A stretch of DNA of 7,640 nt from Campylobacterales bacterium (GTDB lineage Bacteria > Campylobacterota > Campylobacteria > Campylobacterales > Sulfurovaceae). The position numbers were made by a program, and so were the translations under genes. The DNA is taken from NCBI GenBank assembly GCA_014763905.1, contig JACXUN010000071.1, forward strand, positions 1 to 7,640, given 5' to 3'. Every line of letters begins with the position of its first letter. Position 1 is the stretch's first letter. A model generated the notes under the pieces. The model was not told the origin of the DNA. It ran no database searches and saw nothing but the letters and a program-made list of their open reading frames with translations. Positions 1 through 5,803 of this stretch are shown here, in pieces.

Positions 1-340
1 AACCGATCAAGAGAAGATCAGAGCCTTTATCGATGCACAGCTTTGCGGGATGGAGTATACCCTCACTCTGGATCAATCGGCCTATCCGTTTGTCACCGAC
101 GCCTCTACGCCGATCGTCAGAACGCTTCGAGAATCGATTGTCGAGGTATGCGGTATTACTCCTAAAAACTCAACGGCATGGGGGACATCGGATGCCCGAT
201 TTGTAGCACGGTATGGGATCGATGTGATCGAGTTCGGCGTGATTAACGATACGATTCATGCTCCCAATGAGCGGACATCGATCGCGGAAGTGGAGAAGCT
301 TTATAGTGTTTTTACAAAGTTGATCCATAATTTTCGGTAA
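1..340 (+). CDS. dapE: Succinyl-diaminopimelate desuccinylase, C-terminal part (partial)
   Basis: The gene enters from upstream; reading frame 2 is open from the window edge to the TAA at 338-340, showing the last 112 residues. DapE is a cytoplasmic di-zinc M20 peptidase-family enzyme that hydrolyses N-succinyl-LL-diaminopimelate to LL-diaminopimelate and succinate, on the path to meso-DAP for peptidoglycan and to lysine. Two signatures of the C-terminal catalytic-domain end are visible: GTSDARF (DapE GTSDGRF motif) and the IHAPNER stretch, whose His (codon 257-259) corresponds to the zinc-ligand His349 of Haemophilus DapE. The preceding EFGVIN segment also fits. Other M20 deacylases (ArgE-like) are possible, but the GTSD...IH..NE arrangement favours DapE. 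The ATG at 50 is internal, not a start. The next gene begins 25 bases downstream, so co-transcription is likely. Confidence 0.9.
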   Translation, partial: TDQEKIRAFIDAQLCGMEYTLTLDQSAYPFVTDASTPIVRTLRESIVEVCGITPKNSTAWGTSDARFVARYGIDVIEFGVINDTIHAPNERTSIAEVEKLYSVFTKLIHNFR

Positions 341-365
341 CATTTCGTTTTCCAAAAGGTGATAA

Positions 366-761
366 ATGAAAAAATTAGCGTTATTGGTACTGTTGACACT
401 CAATCTGATCGGTTCCGAGATTGTATGGCAGGATAGTTTTGCCTCCGCGCAGGCAAAAGCCAAAAAAGAGTCTAAACCGATGTTGGTTATCATCACTACG
501 GAGCAGTGCCGATGGTGCCGTAAACTGGAATCTACGACGTTGAGCGACGATGAGGTGATTGCAAAAATCAACAGCCGTTTTGTTCCGGTGCATGTGACGC
601 GGGATAAAAGTGTTTATCCGAAAAATTTGACGGCTAAAATGGTTCCAATGAGTTATTTTCTTGATGCCAATGGAAAAGAGATCCATTCAATTCCGGGATA
701 TTGGCCGGTAGAGGATTATCAATCGATTTTGGATGATGCGTTACGCAAAGCAAAAAAATAA
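366..761 (+). CDS. Exported thioredoxin-fold protein with CRWC redox centre
   Basis: This is a 131-residue protein. The N-terminus is a short Sec-type signal (Lys2-Lys3, then a Leu/Val-rich core at about residues 4-15 and a Gly-Ser cleavage-like site at 16-17), so the mature protein is probably periplasmic or lipid-free surface-facing. The rest is a small thioredoxin-like domain: beta strand MLVIITT, then Cys48-Arg-Trp-Cys51, and a Val93-Pro94 dipeptide at the place of the thioredoxin cis-proline. This resembles the Thioredoxin_7/DUF255-like single-domain proteins that act as thiol reductants or disulfide handlers; the client is unknown. A Shine-Dalgarno sequence (AAAGGTG) lies 7-8 bases before the ATG. 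It sits between dapE and ridA, whose functions do not explain it. The fold and export are well supported; the role is not. Confidence 0.85.
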   Translation: MKKLALLVLLTLNLIGSEIVWQDSFASAQAKAKKESKPMLVIITTEQCRWCRKLESTTLSDDEVIAKINSRFVPVHVTRDKSVYPKNLTAKMVPMSYFLDANGKEIHSIPGYWPVEDYQSILDDALRKAKK

Positions 762-775
762 AGGAGGATCAAACA

Positions 776-1153
776 ATGATTCAAAACATACAAACCCCAA
801 ACGCTCCCGCTGCAATCGGCCCCTATTCTCAAGCCATGATTGCCAATGGTATGGTATTTACGTCCGGTCAAATCGCATTGACTCCGGCGGGTGAGATGGT
901 CGATGGAGACGTGAGCGCACAATGCGTTCAGGTGCTCGCCAATCTCAAAGCGGTTTTGGACGCATCGGGCAGTTCATTGGATAAAGTGATTAAAACGACG
1001 ATTTTTTTGGCGGATATGGATGATTTCGCGGCGGTTAATGCCATTTATGCCGAGGCATTCGGCGATCACAAACCTGCTCGTTCTACCGTAGCCGTGAAAA
1101 CGTTACCGAAAAATGCATTGGTTGAGATCGATGCGGTCGCATTGGTAAAATAG
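776..1153 (+). CDS. ridA: RidA family 2-iminobutanoate/2-iminopropanoate deaminase
   Basis: This 125-residue protein has the full length of the RidA/YjgF/YER057c/UK114 family. RidA proteins are cytoplasmic trimers that hydrolyse reactive enamine/imine intermediates released by PLP enzymes such as threonine dehydratase, protecting other PLP enzymes from 2-aminoacrylate. Visible hallmarks are AIGPYSQA (residues 13-20), FTSGQI (28-33), and the C-terminal signature with Arg102 and Glu117, which align with E. coli RidA/TdcF Arg105 and Glu120 that bind the substrate carboxylate and activate water. A canonical AAGGAGG ribosome-binding site ends 8 bases before the ATG. The gap to the preceding gene is only 14 bases, so it is probably the last gene of the dapE transcript. 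No U-tract terminator follows directly. Confidence 0.95.
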   Translation: MIQNIQTPNAPAAIGPYSQAMIANGMVFTSGQIALTPAGEMVDGDVSAQCVQVLANLKAVLDASGSSLDKVIKTTIFLADMDDFAAVNAIYAEAFGDHKPARSTVAVKTLPKNALVEIDAVALVK

Positions 1154-1244
1154 TTTGAAACAATCGCTCTGTCGGCGTATCGGTATTATTGTGAACGGTG
1201 GGCTTACGAGCGTTACCTGAACCGATCCTCATGACACGAAGGGG

Positions 1245-1258
1245 GAGCCTTAAGGCTC
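1245..1258. repeat. Perfect 14-base palindrome after ridA
   Basis: GAGCCTTAAGGCTC reads identically on both strands. It lies 92 bases after the ridA stop and is not followed by a T-run, so it is not an intrinsic terminator. It could be a protein-binding site or part of a larger fold: the outer ATGAC (1231-1235) and GTCAT (1296-1300) are also complementary. An odd palindrome AATGA-C-TCATT follows at 1263-1273. The palindromes are seen directly; a function is not shown. Confidence 0.5.
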
Positions 1259-1266
1259 ATCGAATG

Positions 1267-1337
1267 ACTCATTGGTGCTCCGATCAAGGGATTGGTCATT
1301 TAACCTTATTGACACAGGTTTTGGCACTCAATTGGTG
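1267..1337 (+). repeat. Two copies of ACTCA(A)TTGGTG, 59 bases apart
   Basis: ACTCATTGGTG at 1267-1277 and ACTCAATTGGTG at 1326-1337 differ only by one inserted A. A third core, ATTGGT, lies between them at 1291-1296. The second copy falls inside the dyad at 1321-1345, just upstream of the -10 box. Repeated motifs in front of a promoter suggest binding sites for a regulator, but this is inference. Confidence 0.4.
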
Positions 1338-1345
1338 AATGCCAA
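1321..1345. promoter_or_regulatory. Operator-like dyad upstream of the -10 box
   Basis: Arms TTGGCA (1321-1326) and TGCCAA (1340-1345) are perfect complements, and the symmetry continues inward with TCA (1328-1330) and TGA (1336-1338): nine of ten positions pair across a five-base centre. It ends 11 bases before the TACAAT box at 1357-1362, so it covers the -35 region of the proposed promoter. That is where a dimeric repressor or activator would bind. The dyad is seen; its use as an operator is inferred. Confidence 0.4.
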
Positions 1346-1350
1346 CGATA

Positions 1351-1362
1351 TTGCGCTACAAT
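1351..1362 (+). promoter_or_regulatory. Probable sigma-70 extended -10 promoter
   Basis: TTGCGCTACAAT contains TACAAT at 1357-1362, one mismatch from TATAAT, with a TG-containing extension upstream. There is no matching -35 hexamer at 16-18 bases, which is common in Campylobacterota sigma-70 promoters. Transcription would start near 1369-1370 and meet the terminator at 1477-1502, giving an RNA of about 135 bases. Confidence 0.4.
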
Positions 1363-1368
1363 TTCACA

Positions 1369-1506
1369 TTTATAACTGACCTTACGCACTTGATGAAATC
1401 AAGGGCAAAAGGGCTAGTTTCTGCCATATCCGAAAGATATGGCAAGCTTTAAGGGGTTGTATGGGTGAAAAGCGTTAAAAAAGCCAACTGCTTGGCTTTT
1501 TTAGCT
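1369..1506 (+). ncRNA. Candidate small RNA or attenuated leader with three hairpins
   Basis: Between the proposed promoter and the terminator are two clean hairpins: CTTGAT-GAA-ATCAAG at 1389-1403 and GCCATATC-CGAAA-GATATGGC at 1423-1443. A G-rich single-stranded stretch (1452-1466) comes next, then the terminator hairpin at 1477-1502. There is no open reading frame longer than a few codons. I do not recognise the family; it lacks the SRP RNA core motif and is not a long rod like 6S RNA. It could be a free small RNA. It could instead be a 5' leader controlling read-through into galU, since GGCT and TTT at 1412-1420 can pair with AAA and AGCC at about 1479-1485, a weak alternative to the terminator stem. 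A third possibility is that it is cargo of a small mobile element. Confidence 0.35.
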
Positions 1507-1592
1507 TTGGAACCGAGTCGATATGTGTTAGCATCGGCAAGGCTGTCCCTACCACTTCGCGGGCTTTGAGCGTAAAGTACGTAACATCAGTT
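1374..1592. mobile_element. Possible MITE-like element with imperfect terminal inverted repeats
   Basis: AACTGACCTTACGCACTT at 1374-1391 matches the reverse complement of 1575-1592 (AACTGATGTTACGTACTT) at 15 of 18 positions. TAT lies directly outside both ends (1371-1373 and 1593-1595), like a 3-base target duplication, and the similarity runs a little further out (ATTTATAA versus ATTCATAAA). The enclosed 219 bases carry no transposase. This is the form of a non-autonomous element or decayed insertion sequence. I cannot test whether copies exist elsewhere, and the repeats could be chance. Confidence 0.3.
1477..1502. terminator. Strong bidirectional intrinsic terminator
   Basis: An 11-base perfect stem, AAAAAAGCCAA (1477-1487) and TTGGCTTTTTT (1492-1502), encloses a CTGC loop, and the stem extends one A-T pair outward. 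The T-run on the 3' side terminates + strand transcription, and the A-run gives the same signal on the - strand. It sits 113 bases before the galU start, so galU needs its own promoter downstream or regulated read-through. Confidence 0.85.
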
Positions 1593-1615
1593 TATGAATG
1601 AAAGATAATGCTATT

Positions 1616-2452
1616 ATGAAAACACCAACGATTCATGTTTGCCTTTTTCCTGCCGCCGGATATGGCACCCGTTTCCTTCCGGCTACGAAAGCCATGCCCA
1701 AAGAGATGCTCCCTATCCTCACCAAACCGCTGATCCAGTACGGGGTCGAAGAGGCGATGGAGGCGGGGATGGATACTATGGCTATCATCACCGGACGCGG
1801 CAAGCGTGCCATAGCCGATCATTTTGACGTCAGTTACGAGCTAGAGCACGAGATTAAAGGGAGTGTCAAAGAAAAGATGCTAGCCGACATCCGCCATATT
1901 ATCGATAATGTCACTTTCACCTACACGCGCCAAATCGAAATGAAAGGATTGGGACATGCGATCCTCACTGGACGCGCATTAACAGGGTATCAACCCTTTG
2001 CCGTTGTTCTTGCCGATGATATGTGTGTTAACGAAGACGAAGGGGTTTTATCCCAAATGGTTAAGCTGTATGAAACCTATCGATGTTCCATCGTCGCTAT
2101 CGAAGAGGTCAATCCGGATGAAACGGACAAATACGGTGTTATCGCAGGTGAAGAGATCGCCGAGGGGATTTATCGCGTCACGACGATGGTTGAAAAACCT
2201 TCCCCCTCCGATGCCCCCTCTAATCTCGCCATCATTGGACGCTACATCCTAACCCCCGATATCTACGACATCCTTCAGACGACCAAGCCGGGTAAAAACG
2301 GAGAGATACAGATTACCGATGCATTGATGGAGCAAGCTAGAGGTGGCAATGTCATCGCTTATAAATTCCGTGGCAAACGCTACGACTGCGGAAGTGTCGA
2401 TGGGTATGTGCAAGCCACTGTTGAACTCTATGAAAAAGCAAAACGATCATGA
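1616..2452 (+). CDS. galU: UTP-glucose-1-phosphate uridylyltransferase
   Basis: GalU joins UTP and glucose-1-phosphate to give UDP-glucose and pyrophosphate in the cytoplasm, feeding GalE and surface glycan synthesis. From the chosen start it is 278 residues, usual for the family. Signatures are [20 protein letters not shown] (residues 11-30), the nucleotide-binding GxGTR loop with the following Lys/Pro-rich segment; LADDMC, a metal-binding aspartate region; NGEIQITDA; and YDCGSVDGY near the C-terminus. The start at 1616 begins [15 protein letters not shown], close to where GalU homologues begin; an ATG at 1598 would add six residues but has no ribosome-binding site. Even 1616 has only a weak GAAAGA upstream. 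It is the first gene of the operon and overlaps rfbA by four bases (ATGA). Confidence 0.95.
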   Translation: MKTPTIHVCLFPAAGYGTRFLPATKAMPKEMLPILTKPLIQYGVEEAMEAGMDTMAIITGRGKRAIADHFDVSYELEHEIKGSVKEKMLADIRHIIDNVTFTYTRQIEMKGLGHAILTGRALTGYQPFAVVLADDMCVNEDEGVLSQMVKLYETYRCSIVAIEEVNPDETDKYGVIAGEEIAEGIYRVTTMVEKPSPSDAPSNLAIIGRYILTPDIYDILQTTKPGKNGEIQITDALMEQARGGNVIAYKFRGKRYDCGSVDGYVQATVELYEKAKRS

Positions 2453-3336
2453 AAGGGATCATTTTAGCCGGCGGAAGCGGCACACGCCTCTATCCGATTA
2501 CCAAAGGGGTCTCTAAACAACTCGTCCCCATCTATGATAAACCGATGATTTACTATCCCCTCTCCGTTTTGATGCTTGCCGGTATTCGCGAAGTGCTCAT
2601 CATCTCTACCCCTACCGATCTTCCCCGTTTTAAAGAATTTTTAGGGGATGGAAGCGATATTGGCATGCGCTTCGAATACTGCATGCAGCCTTCGCCGGAC
2701 GGTCTTGCCCAAGCCTTTATCCTCGGTGCCGATTTCATTGGCGATGACGATGTCTGTTTGGTTCTCGGTGATAACATCTTCTACGGTCACGGTCTCACCC
2801 AAATGCTCGCCCAATCGGTTCGTAACGTCACCGAGGAGAACAAAGCGACCGTATTCGGTTATTGGGTCAAAGACCCTGAGCGTTACGGCGTAGCGGAGTT
2901 CGATAGCGAGGGGAATGTCCTCTCGATCGAAGAGAAACCCAAACGCCCCAAAAGCTCGTATGCGGTCGTAGGATTGTATTTTTATCCTAATAGCGTCGTT
3001 GAAATCGCCAAAAATGTCAAACCCTCCGATCGAGGAGAGTTGGAGATCACTACCGTCAATCAAACCTATCTGGCCCAAAACGCTCTCAAAGTAGAGCTCA
3101 TGGGACGCGGGTATGCTTGGCTCGATACGGGGACCCATGAGTCACTCTTGGAGGCGAGTATGTTTATCCAAACCATCGAGAACCGACAAGGTCTCAAAGT
3201 CGCCTGTATCGAAGAGATCGCGTACGAAATGGGTTACATCTCCAAAGAGAAGCTTTTGGAGCTTGCCCAACCTCTTAGCAAAAACCAATACGGTCAATAT
3301 CTTATTCGCAGAGCCAATGAAGGGAAAGCGATCTAA
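2449..3336 (+). CDS. rfbA: Glucose-1-phosphate thymidylyltransferase (RmlA)
   Basis: This is the first step of dTDP-L-rhamnose synthesis: dTTP + glucose-1-phosphate to dTDP-glucose + pyrophosphate. The 295 residues match the usual RmlA length of about 290. The nucleotide-binding motif GGSGTRLYP is at residues 8-16, followed by VSKQLVP and [19 protein letters not shown] places the catalytic/metal Asp at 108; [19 protein letters not shown] and [10 protein letters not shown] complete the family pattern. It shares the nucleotidyltransferase fold with GalU directly upstream, but the two are clearly different families. Its ATG overlaps the galU stop by four bases and its TAA shares one base with the rfbC ATG, so translational coupling is likely in both directions. 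Confidence 0.97.
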   Translation: MKGIILAGGSGTRLYPITKGVSKQLVPIYDKPMIYYPLSVLMLAGIREVLIISTPTDLPRFKEFLGDGSDIGMRFEYCMQPSPDGLAQAFILGADFIGDDDVCLVLGDNIFYGHGLTQMLAQSVRNVTEENKATVFGYWVKDPERYGVAEFDSEGNVLSIEEKPKRPKSSYAVVGLYFYPNSVVEIAKNVKPSDRGELEITTVNQTYLAQNALKVELMGRGYAWLDTGTHESLLEASMFIQTIENRQGLKVACIEEIAYEMGYISKEKLLELAQPLSKNQYGQYLIRRANEGKAI

Positions 3337-3908
3337 TGACATTCACACGTACCACTATACCTGATGTTATTCTGATTGATCCGAAAGTACACGGAGACGA
3401 GAGGGGCTATTTTGTGGAAACCTTTCGCGCCGATAAACTCTCGGAGTTTTTAGGCTATACCCTCAACTTCTGTCAAGACAACGAATCCAAAAGTTCCTAT
3501 GGAGTTCTGCGCGGGTTGCATTATCAGCTCCCCCCCTATGCCCAAACGAAACTGGTACGGGTGATCGAAGGGGAAGTGCTCGATGTTGCGGTCGATATCA
3601 GGGAGGGTTCACCGACATTCGGACAACATGTAGCGGTTCGCTTGAGTGGAGAGAATAAACGACAAATGTTGATCCCGCGTGGTTTTGCTCATGGGTTTGT
3701 GGTTCTCTCAGAAACCTGTACGTTTGCATATAAGGTCGACAACTACTACAGTCCCAAATGTGATCGCGGCATTGCATTCGATGATCCGGCGCTAAACATC
3801 GATTGGATTGTAAAGCGCTCTACCTTACAGCTCTCAGCCAAAGATACCAAACAGCCGCTATTTGCCAATGCCGACCTGTTTGAATATGGGGTGGATTTAT
3901 ATGCGTAA
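3336..3908 (+). CDS. rfbC: dTDP-4-dehydrorhamnose 3,5-epimerase (RmlC)
   Basis: RmlC is the third step of the pathway, the double epimerisation at C3 and C5 of dTDP-4-keto-6-deoxyglucose. The protein has 190 residues and the cupin-type arrangement: HGDERGYFVETF (19-30), QDNESKSSYGVLRGLHYQ (47-64), IPRGFAHGF (113-121) and KVDNYYSP (133-140). Active-site residues can be placed by family knowledge: His62 in LRGLHYQ and Asp170 in LSAKD as the His-Asp dyad, with Tyr138 as the likely acid. The start shares one base with the rfbA stop (TAATG), and the 3' end overlaps rfbD by eight bases. Nothing is missing or unusual. Confidence 0.96.
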   Translation: MTFTRTTIPDVILIDPKVHGDERGYFVETFRADKLSEFLGYTLNFCQDNESKSSYGVLRGLHYQLPPYAQTKLVRVIEGEVLDVAVDIREGSPTFGQHVAVRLSGENKRQMLIPRGFAHGFVVLSETCTFAYKVDNYYSPKCDRGIAFDDPALNIDWIVKRSTLQLSAKDTKQPLFANADLFEYGVDLYA

Positions 3909-4770
3909 TATCCTCGTTACGGGAGCAAACGGTCAACTCGGTTCAGAGATACGATCTATCGGTTCGCTCTATCCTGAATCCTCTTTTACTTTTACTGATC
4001 GAGAAATGCTCGATCTCTCTAATCTTTGCGCGATAGAAGAGTTTTTTAAAGGTAAAAAATTCGATGCGATTATCAATTGTGCCGCCTATACCGCAGTCGA
4101 TAAGGCTGAATCTGAGCGTGAGCTTGCTGATACCATTAACCACCGATTTGTCTCGATGCTTGCCACAATCGCTCAACGCGATTTTGCAAAACTCATCCAT
4201 ATCTCAACCGATTATGTCTTTGACGGCAAACATCATCGTCCCTACATCGAGACCGATCCGACCGATCCGCAAGGGGTCTATGGCAAAACGAAATGCGATG
4301 GAGAGAACGCTATTTTAGGTATCGCTCCCCAAAACACCATCATCATCCGCACCTCTTGGGTTTACTCTTCGTATGGCAATAACTTTGTCAAAACGATGCT
4401 TCGACTGGGAAAAGAACGGGAGAGTCTAGGGGTAATTTTTGATCAGGTGGGAACTCCAACCTACGCACGGGATTTGGCTCACGCGATCTTAGAGATACTT
4501 CCGAATATCAACAATGAACAACCCGAAATTTATCATTACAGTAATGAAGGGGTTGCAAGCTGGTACGACTTTGCGACGGCCATATTTGAGCTTAGCGGCG
4601 TTACGTGTCAGGTGAATCCGATCACTACCGATCAATACCCGACGCCGGCATCACGTCCCCATTACAGTCTGCTTAACAAAACCAAAATCAAAAATGATTT
4701 CAGCCTCTCCATCCCGCACTGGAGAGATTCGCTCAAAGGGTGTTTAGAACAATTAGGAGAGATCACATGA
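3901..4770 (+). CDS. rfbD: dTDP-4-dehydrorhamnose reductase (RmlD)
   Basis: This is the final step: NAD(P)H-dependent reduction of dTDP-4-keto-L-rhamnose to dTDP-L-rhamnose. It is a short-chain dehydrogenase/reductase of 289 residues. The Rossmann motif TGANGQLG is at 7-14, INCAAYTAVDKAE follows, ISTDYVFDG is at 101-109 and the catalytic YGKTK has Tyr127 and Lys131; GTPTYARDLA and a C-terminal RPHYSLLNKTK are typical of RmlD. The start at 3901 was chosen over an in-frame ATG at 3862 because the Rossmann strand begins at once and a GGGGTGGA ribosome-binding site precedes it by about five bases. It overlaps rfbC by eight bases and rfbB by four. Confidence 0.96.
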   Translation: MRNILVTGANGQLGSEIRSIGSLYPESSFTFTDREMLDLSNLCAIEEFFKGKKFDAIINCAAYTAVDKAESERELADTINHRFVSMLATIAQRDFAKLIHISTDYVFDGKHHRPYIETDPTDPQGVYGKTKCDGENAILGIAPQNTIIIRTSWVYSSYGNNFVKTMLRLGKERESLGVIFDQVGTPTYARDLAHAILEILPNINNEQPEIYHYSNEGVASWYDFATAIFELSGVTCQVNPITTDQYPTPASRPHYSLLNKTKIKNDFSLSIPHWRDSLKGCLEQLGEIT

Positions 4771-5786
4771 AAACCATTTTAGTCACAGGTTGCGCCGGTT
4801 TTATCGGAAGCAACTTTGTCTCGTATTTTTTAGCCAAATACCCCGACGTCCGTCTCGTCAATCTCGATCTATTGACCTATGCGGGAGATATAAACAACCT
4901 TAGCGATGCACCACAAGATGGGCGCCACATCTTTGTCCAAGGGGATATTTGCGATCGTCCTCTCGTCGAGTCGCTATTCGCTCAATACGATATCCGCGGA
5001 GTAATCCATTTCGCCGCTGAATCGCACGTCGATAACAGTATCAAAAATCCGAGCGTATTCATCCAAACCAACGTCAACGGCACCTTTACCCTCGTCGATG
5101 TCGCCTACAAAACATGGATGGAAAAACCGTTTGTCTACAAAGCAGGATTCGAAGGTTGCCGTTTTCACCATATCAGCACCGATGAAGTCTACGGAACCCT
5201 CAGCGATGATCCGAGCGATCTCTTTACCGAATCCACCCCGTATGCTCCCAACTCTCCCTACAGCGCCTCTAAAGCAGGCTCAGATATGATCGTTCGTTCC
5301 TACCACCATACCTATGGGATGAACACGGTCATCACCAACTGCTCCAACAACTACGGCCCAAAACAACACAACGAAAAATTAATCCCCACCGTTATCCGCA
5401 AAGCATTGCAAGGAGAGAACATCCCCGTCTATGGTGACGGTAAAAACATCCGTGATTGGCTCTATGTGTTAGACCACTGCAAAGGGATCGATCTGGTTTA
5501 CCATATCGGACGCAGCGGCGAAGTGTATAACATCGGCGGACGCAATGAGCGCAACAATAACCAAATCGTCGATCGCATCTGCACACTTTTGGATGAAATG
5601 AAGCCAAAATCAGATGGTAAAAGCTACAAAGAGCAGATAACCTACGTCGAAGACCGCGCAGGGCACGATCGCCGCTACGCCATCGATGCGACAAAGCTTG
5701 AAACCGAACTGGGGTGGAGAGCCGAAGAGACGTTTGATACCGGTATTGTGAAAACCGTCGAGTGGTATTTGAAAAAATACCATTGA
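4767..5786 (+). CDS. rfbB: dTDP-glucose 4,6-dehydratase (RmlB)
   Basis: RmlB is the second step: NAD+-dependent conversion of dTDP-glucose to dTDP-4-keto-6-deoxyglucose. The 339 residues form an extended SDR. The Rossmann motif TGCAGFIGSNF is at 7-17; FAAESHVDNSI identifies the dehydratase subfamily; Thr138-Asp139-Glu140 in HISTDEVYG are the catalytic triad that distinguishes dehydratases from epimerases; YSASKAGSD has Tyr165 and Lys169; NCSNNYGP and the IRDWLYVLDHCKGID region bind the substrate. The start at 4767 gives the canonical N-terminus and has AGGAGAG upstream; the ATG at 4740 would add nine unlikely residues. With rfbA, rfbC and rfbD it completes the rhamnose pathway, in the order A-C-D-B. 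Confidence 0.97.
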   Translation: MKTILVTGCAGFIGSNFVSYFLAKYPDVRLVNLDLLTYAGDINNLSDAPQDGRHIFVQGDICDRPLVESLFAQYDIRGVIHFAAESHVDNSIKNPSVFIQTNVNGTFTLVDVAYKTWMEKPFVYKAGFEGCRFHHISTDEVYGTLSDDPSDLFTESTPYAPNSPYSASKAGSDMIVRSYHHTYGMNTVITNCSNNYGPKQHNEKLIPTVIRKALQGENIPVYGDGKNIRDWLYVLDHCKGIDLVYHIGRSGEVYNIGGRNERNNNQIVDRICTLLDEMKPKSDGKSYKEQITYVEDRAGHDRRYAIDATKLETELGWRAEETFDTGIVKTVEWYLKKYH

Positions 5787-5803
5787 GAGATTGAGGATAG
5801 CAG

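Larger units (their letters stand above)
1154..1615. other. Structured intergenic region without a protein gene
   Basis: No reading frame of useful length with a ribosome-binding site lies between ridA and galU on either strand. The stretch holds several palindromes, repeated ACTCA(A)TTGGTG motifs, an extended -10 box, three hairpins including a strong terminator, and a pair of imperfect inverted repeats; the main ones are listed separately. The part from 1507 to about 1573 shows nothing I can name. There is no recognisable tRNA, rRNA, SRP RNA or tmRNA. Confidence 0.85.

Noticed and set aside
170..571. 133-codon frame on the - strand
   Set aside because: It lies antisense to dapE and the thioredoxin-like gene, which have convincing family motifs and ribosome-binding sites; it resembles no protein I recognise.
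1309..1314. TTGACA as a consensus -35 box
   Set aside because: No -10-like hexamer lies 16-18 bases downstream, and the good TACAAT is 42 bases away, so it does not make a promoter by itself.
1322..1337. Sigma-54 promoter (TGGCAC...TTGG)
   Set aside because: The GG element is present, but the expected GC at the -12 position is GT and the sequence is better explained as part of the dyad.
1461..1478. Tiny frame MGEKR as a leader peptide
   Set aside because: Five codons with no run of a regulatory amino acid; nothing supports attenuation by translation.
1369..1506. 6S RNA, SRP RNA or c-di-GMP (GEMM) riboswitch
   Set aside because: It does not form one long rod with a central bubble, lacks the SRP GGAAG core, and only shares scattered short strings (ACGCAC, GGGCAAA) with GEMM, not its ordered stems.
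2641..3138. 165-codon - strand frame inside rfbA
   Set aside because: Shadow of the rfbA codon pattern; no motif and no ribosome-binding site.
5392..5694. 100-codon Cys/Arg-rich - strand frame inside rfbB
   Set aside because: Composition is that of an antisense shadow, and rfbB is intact over the same bases.
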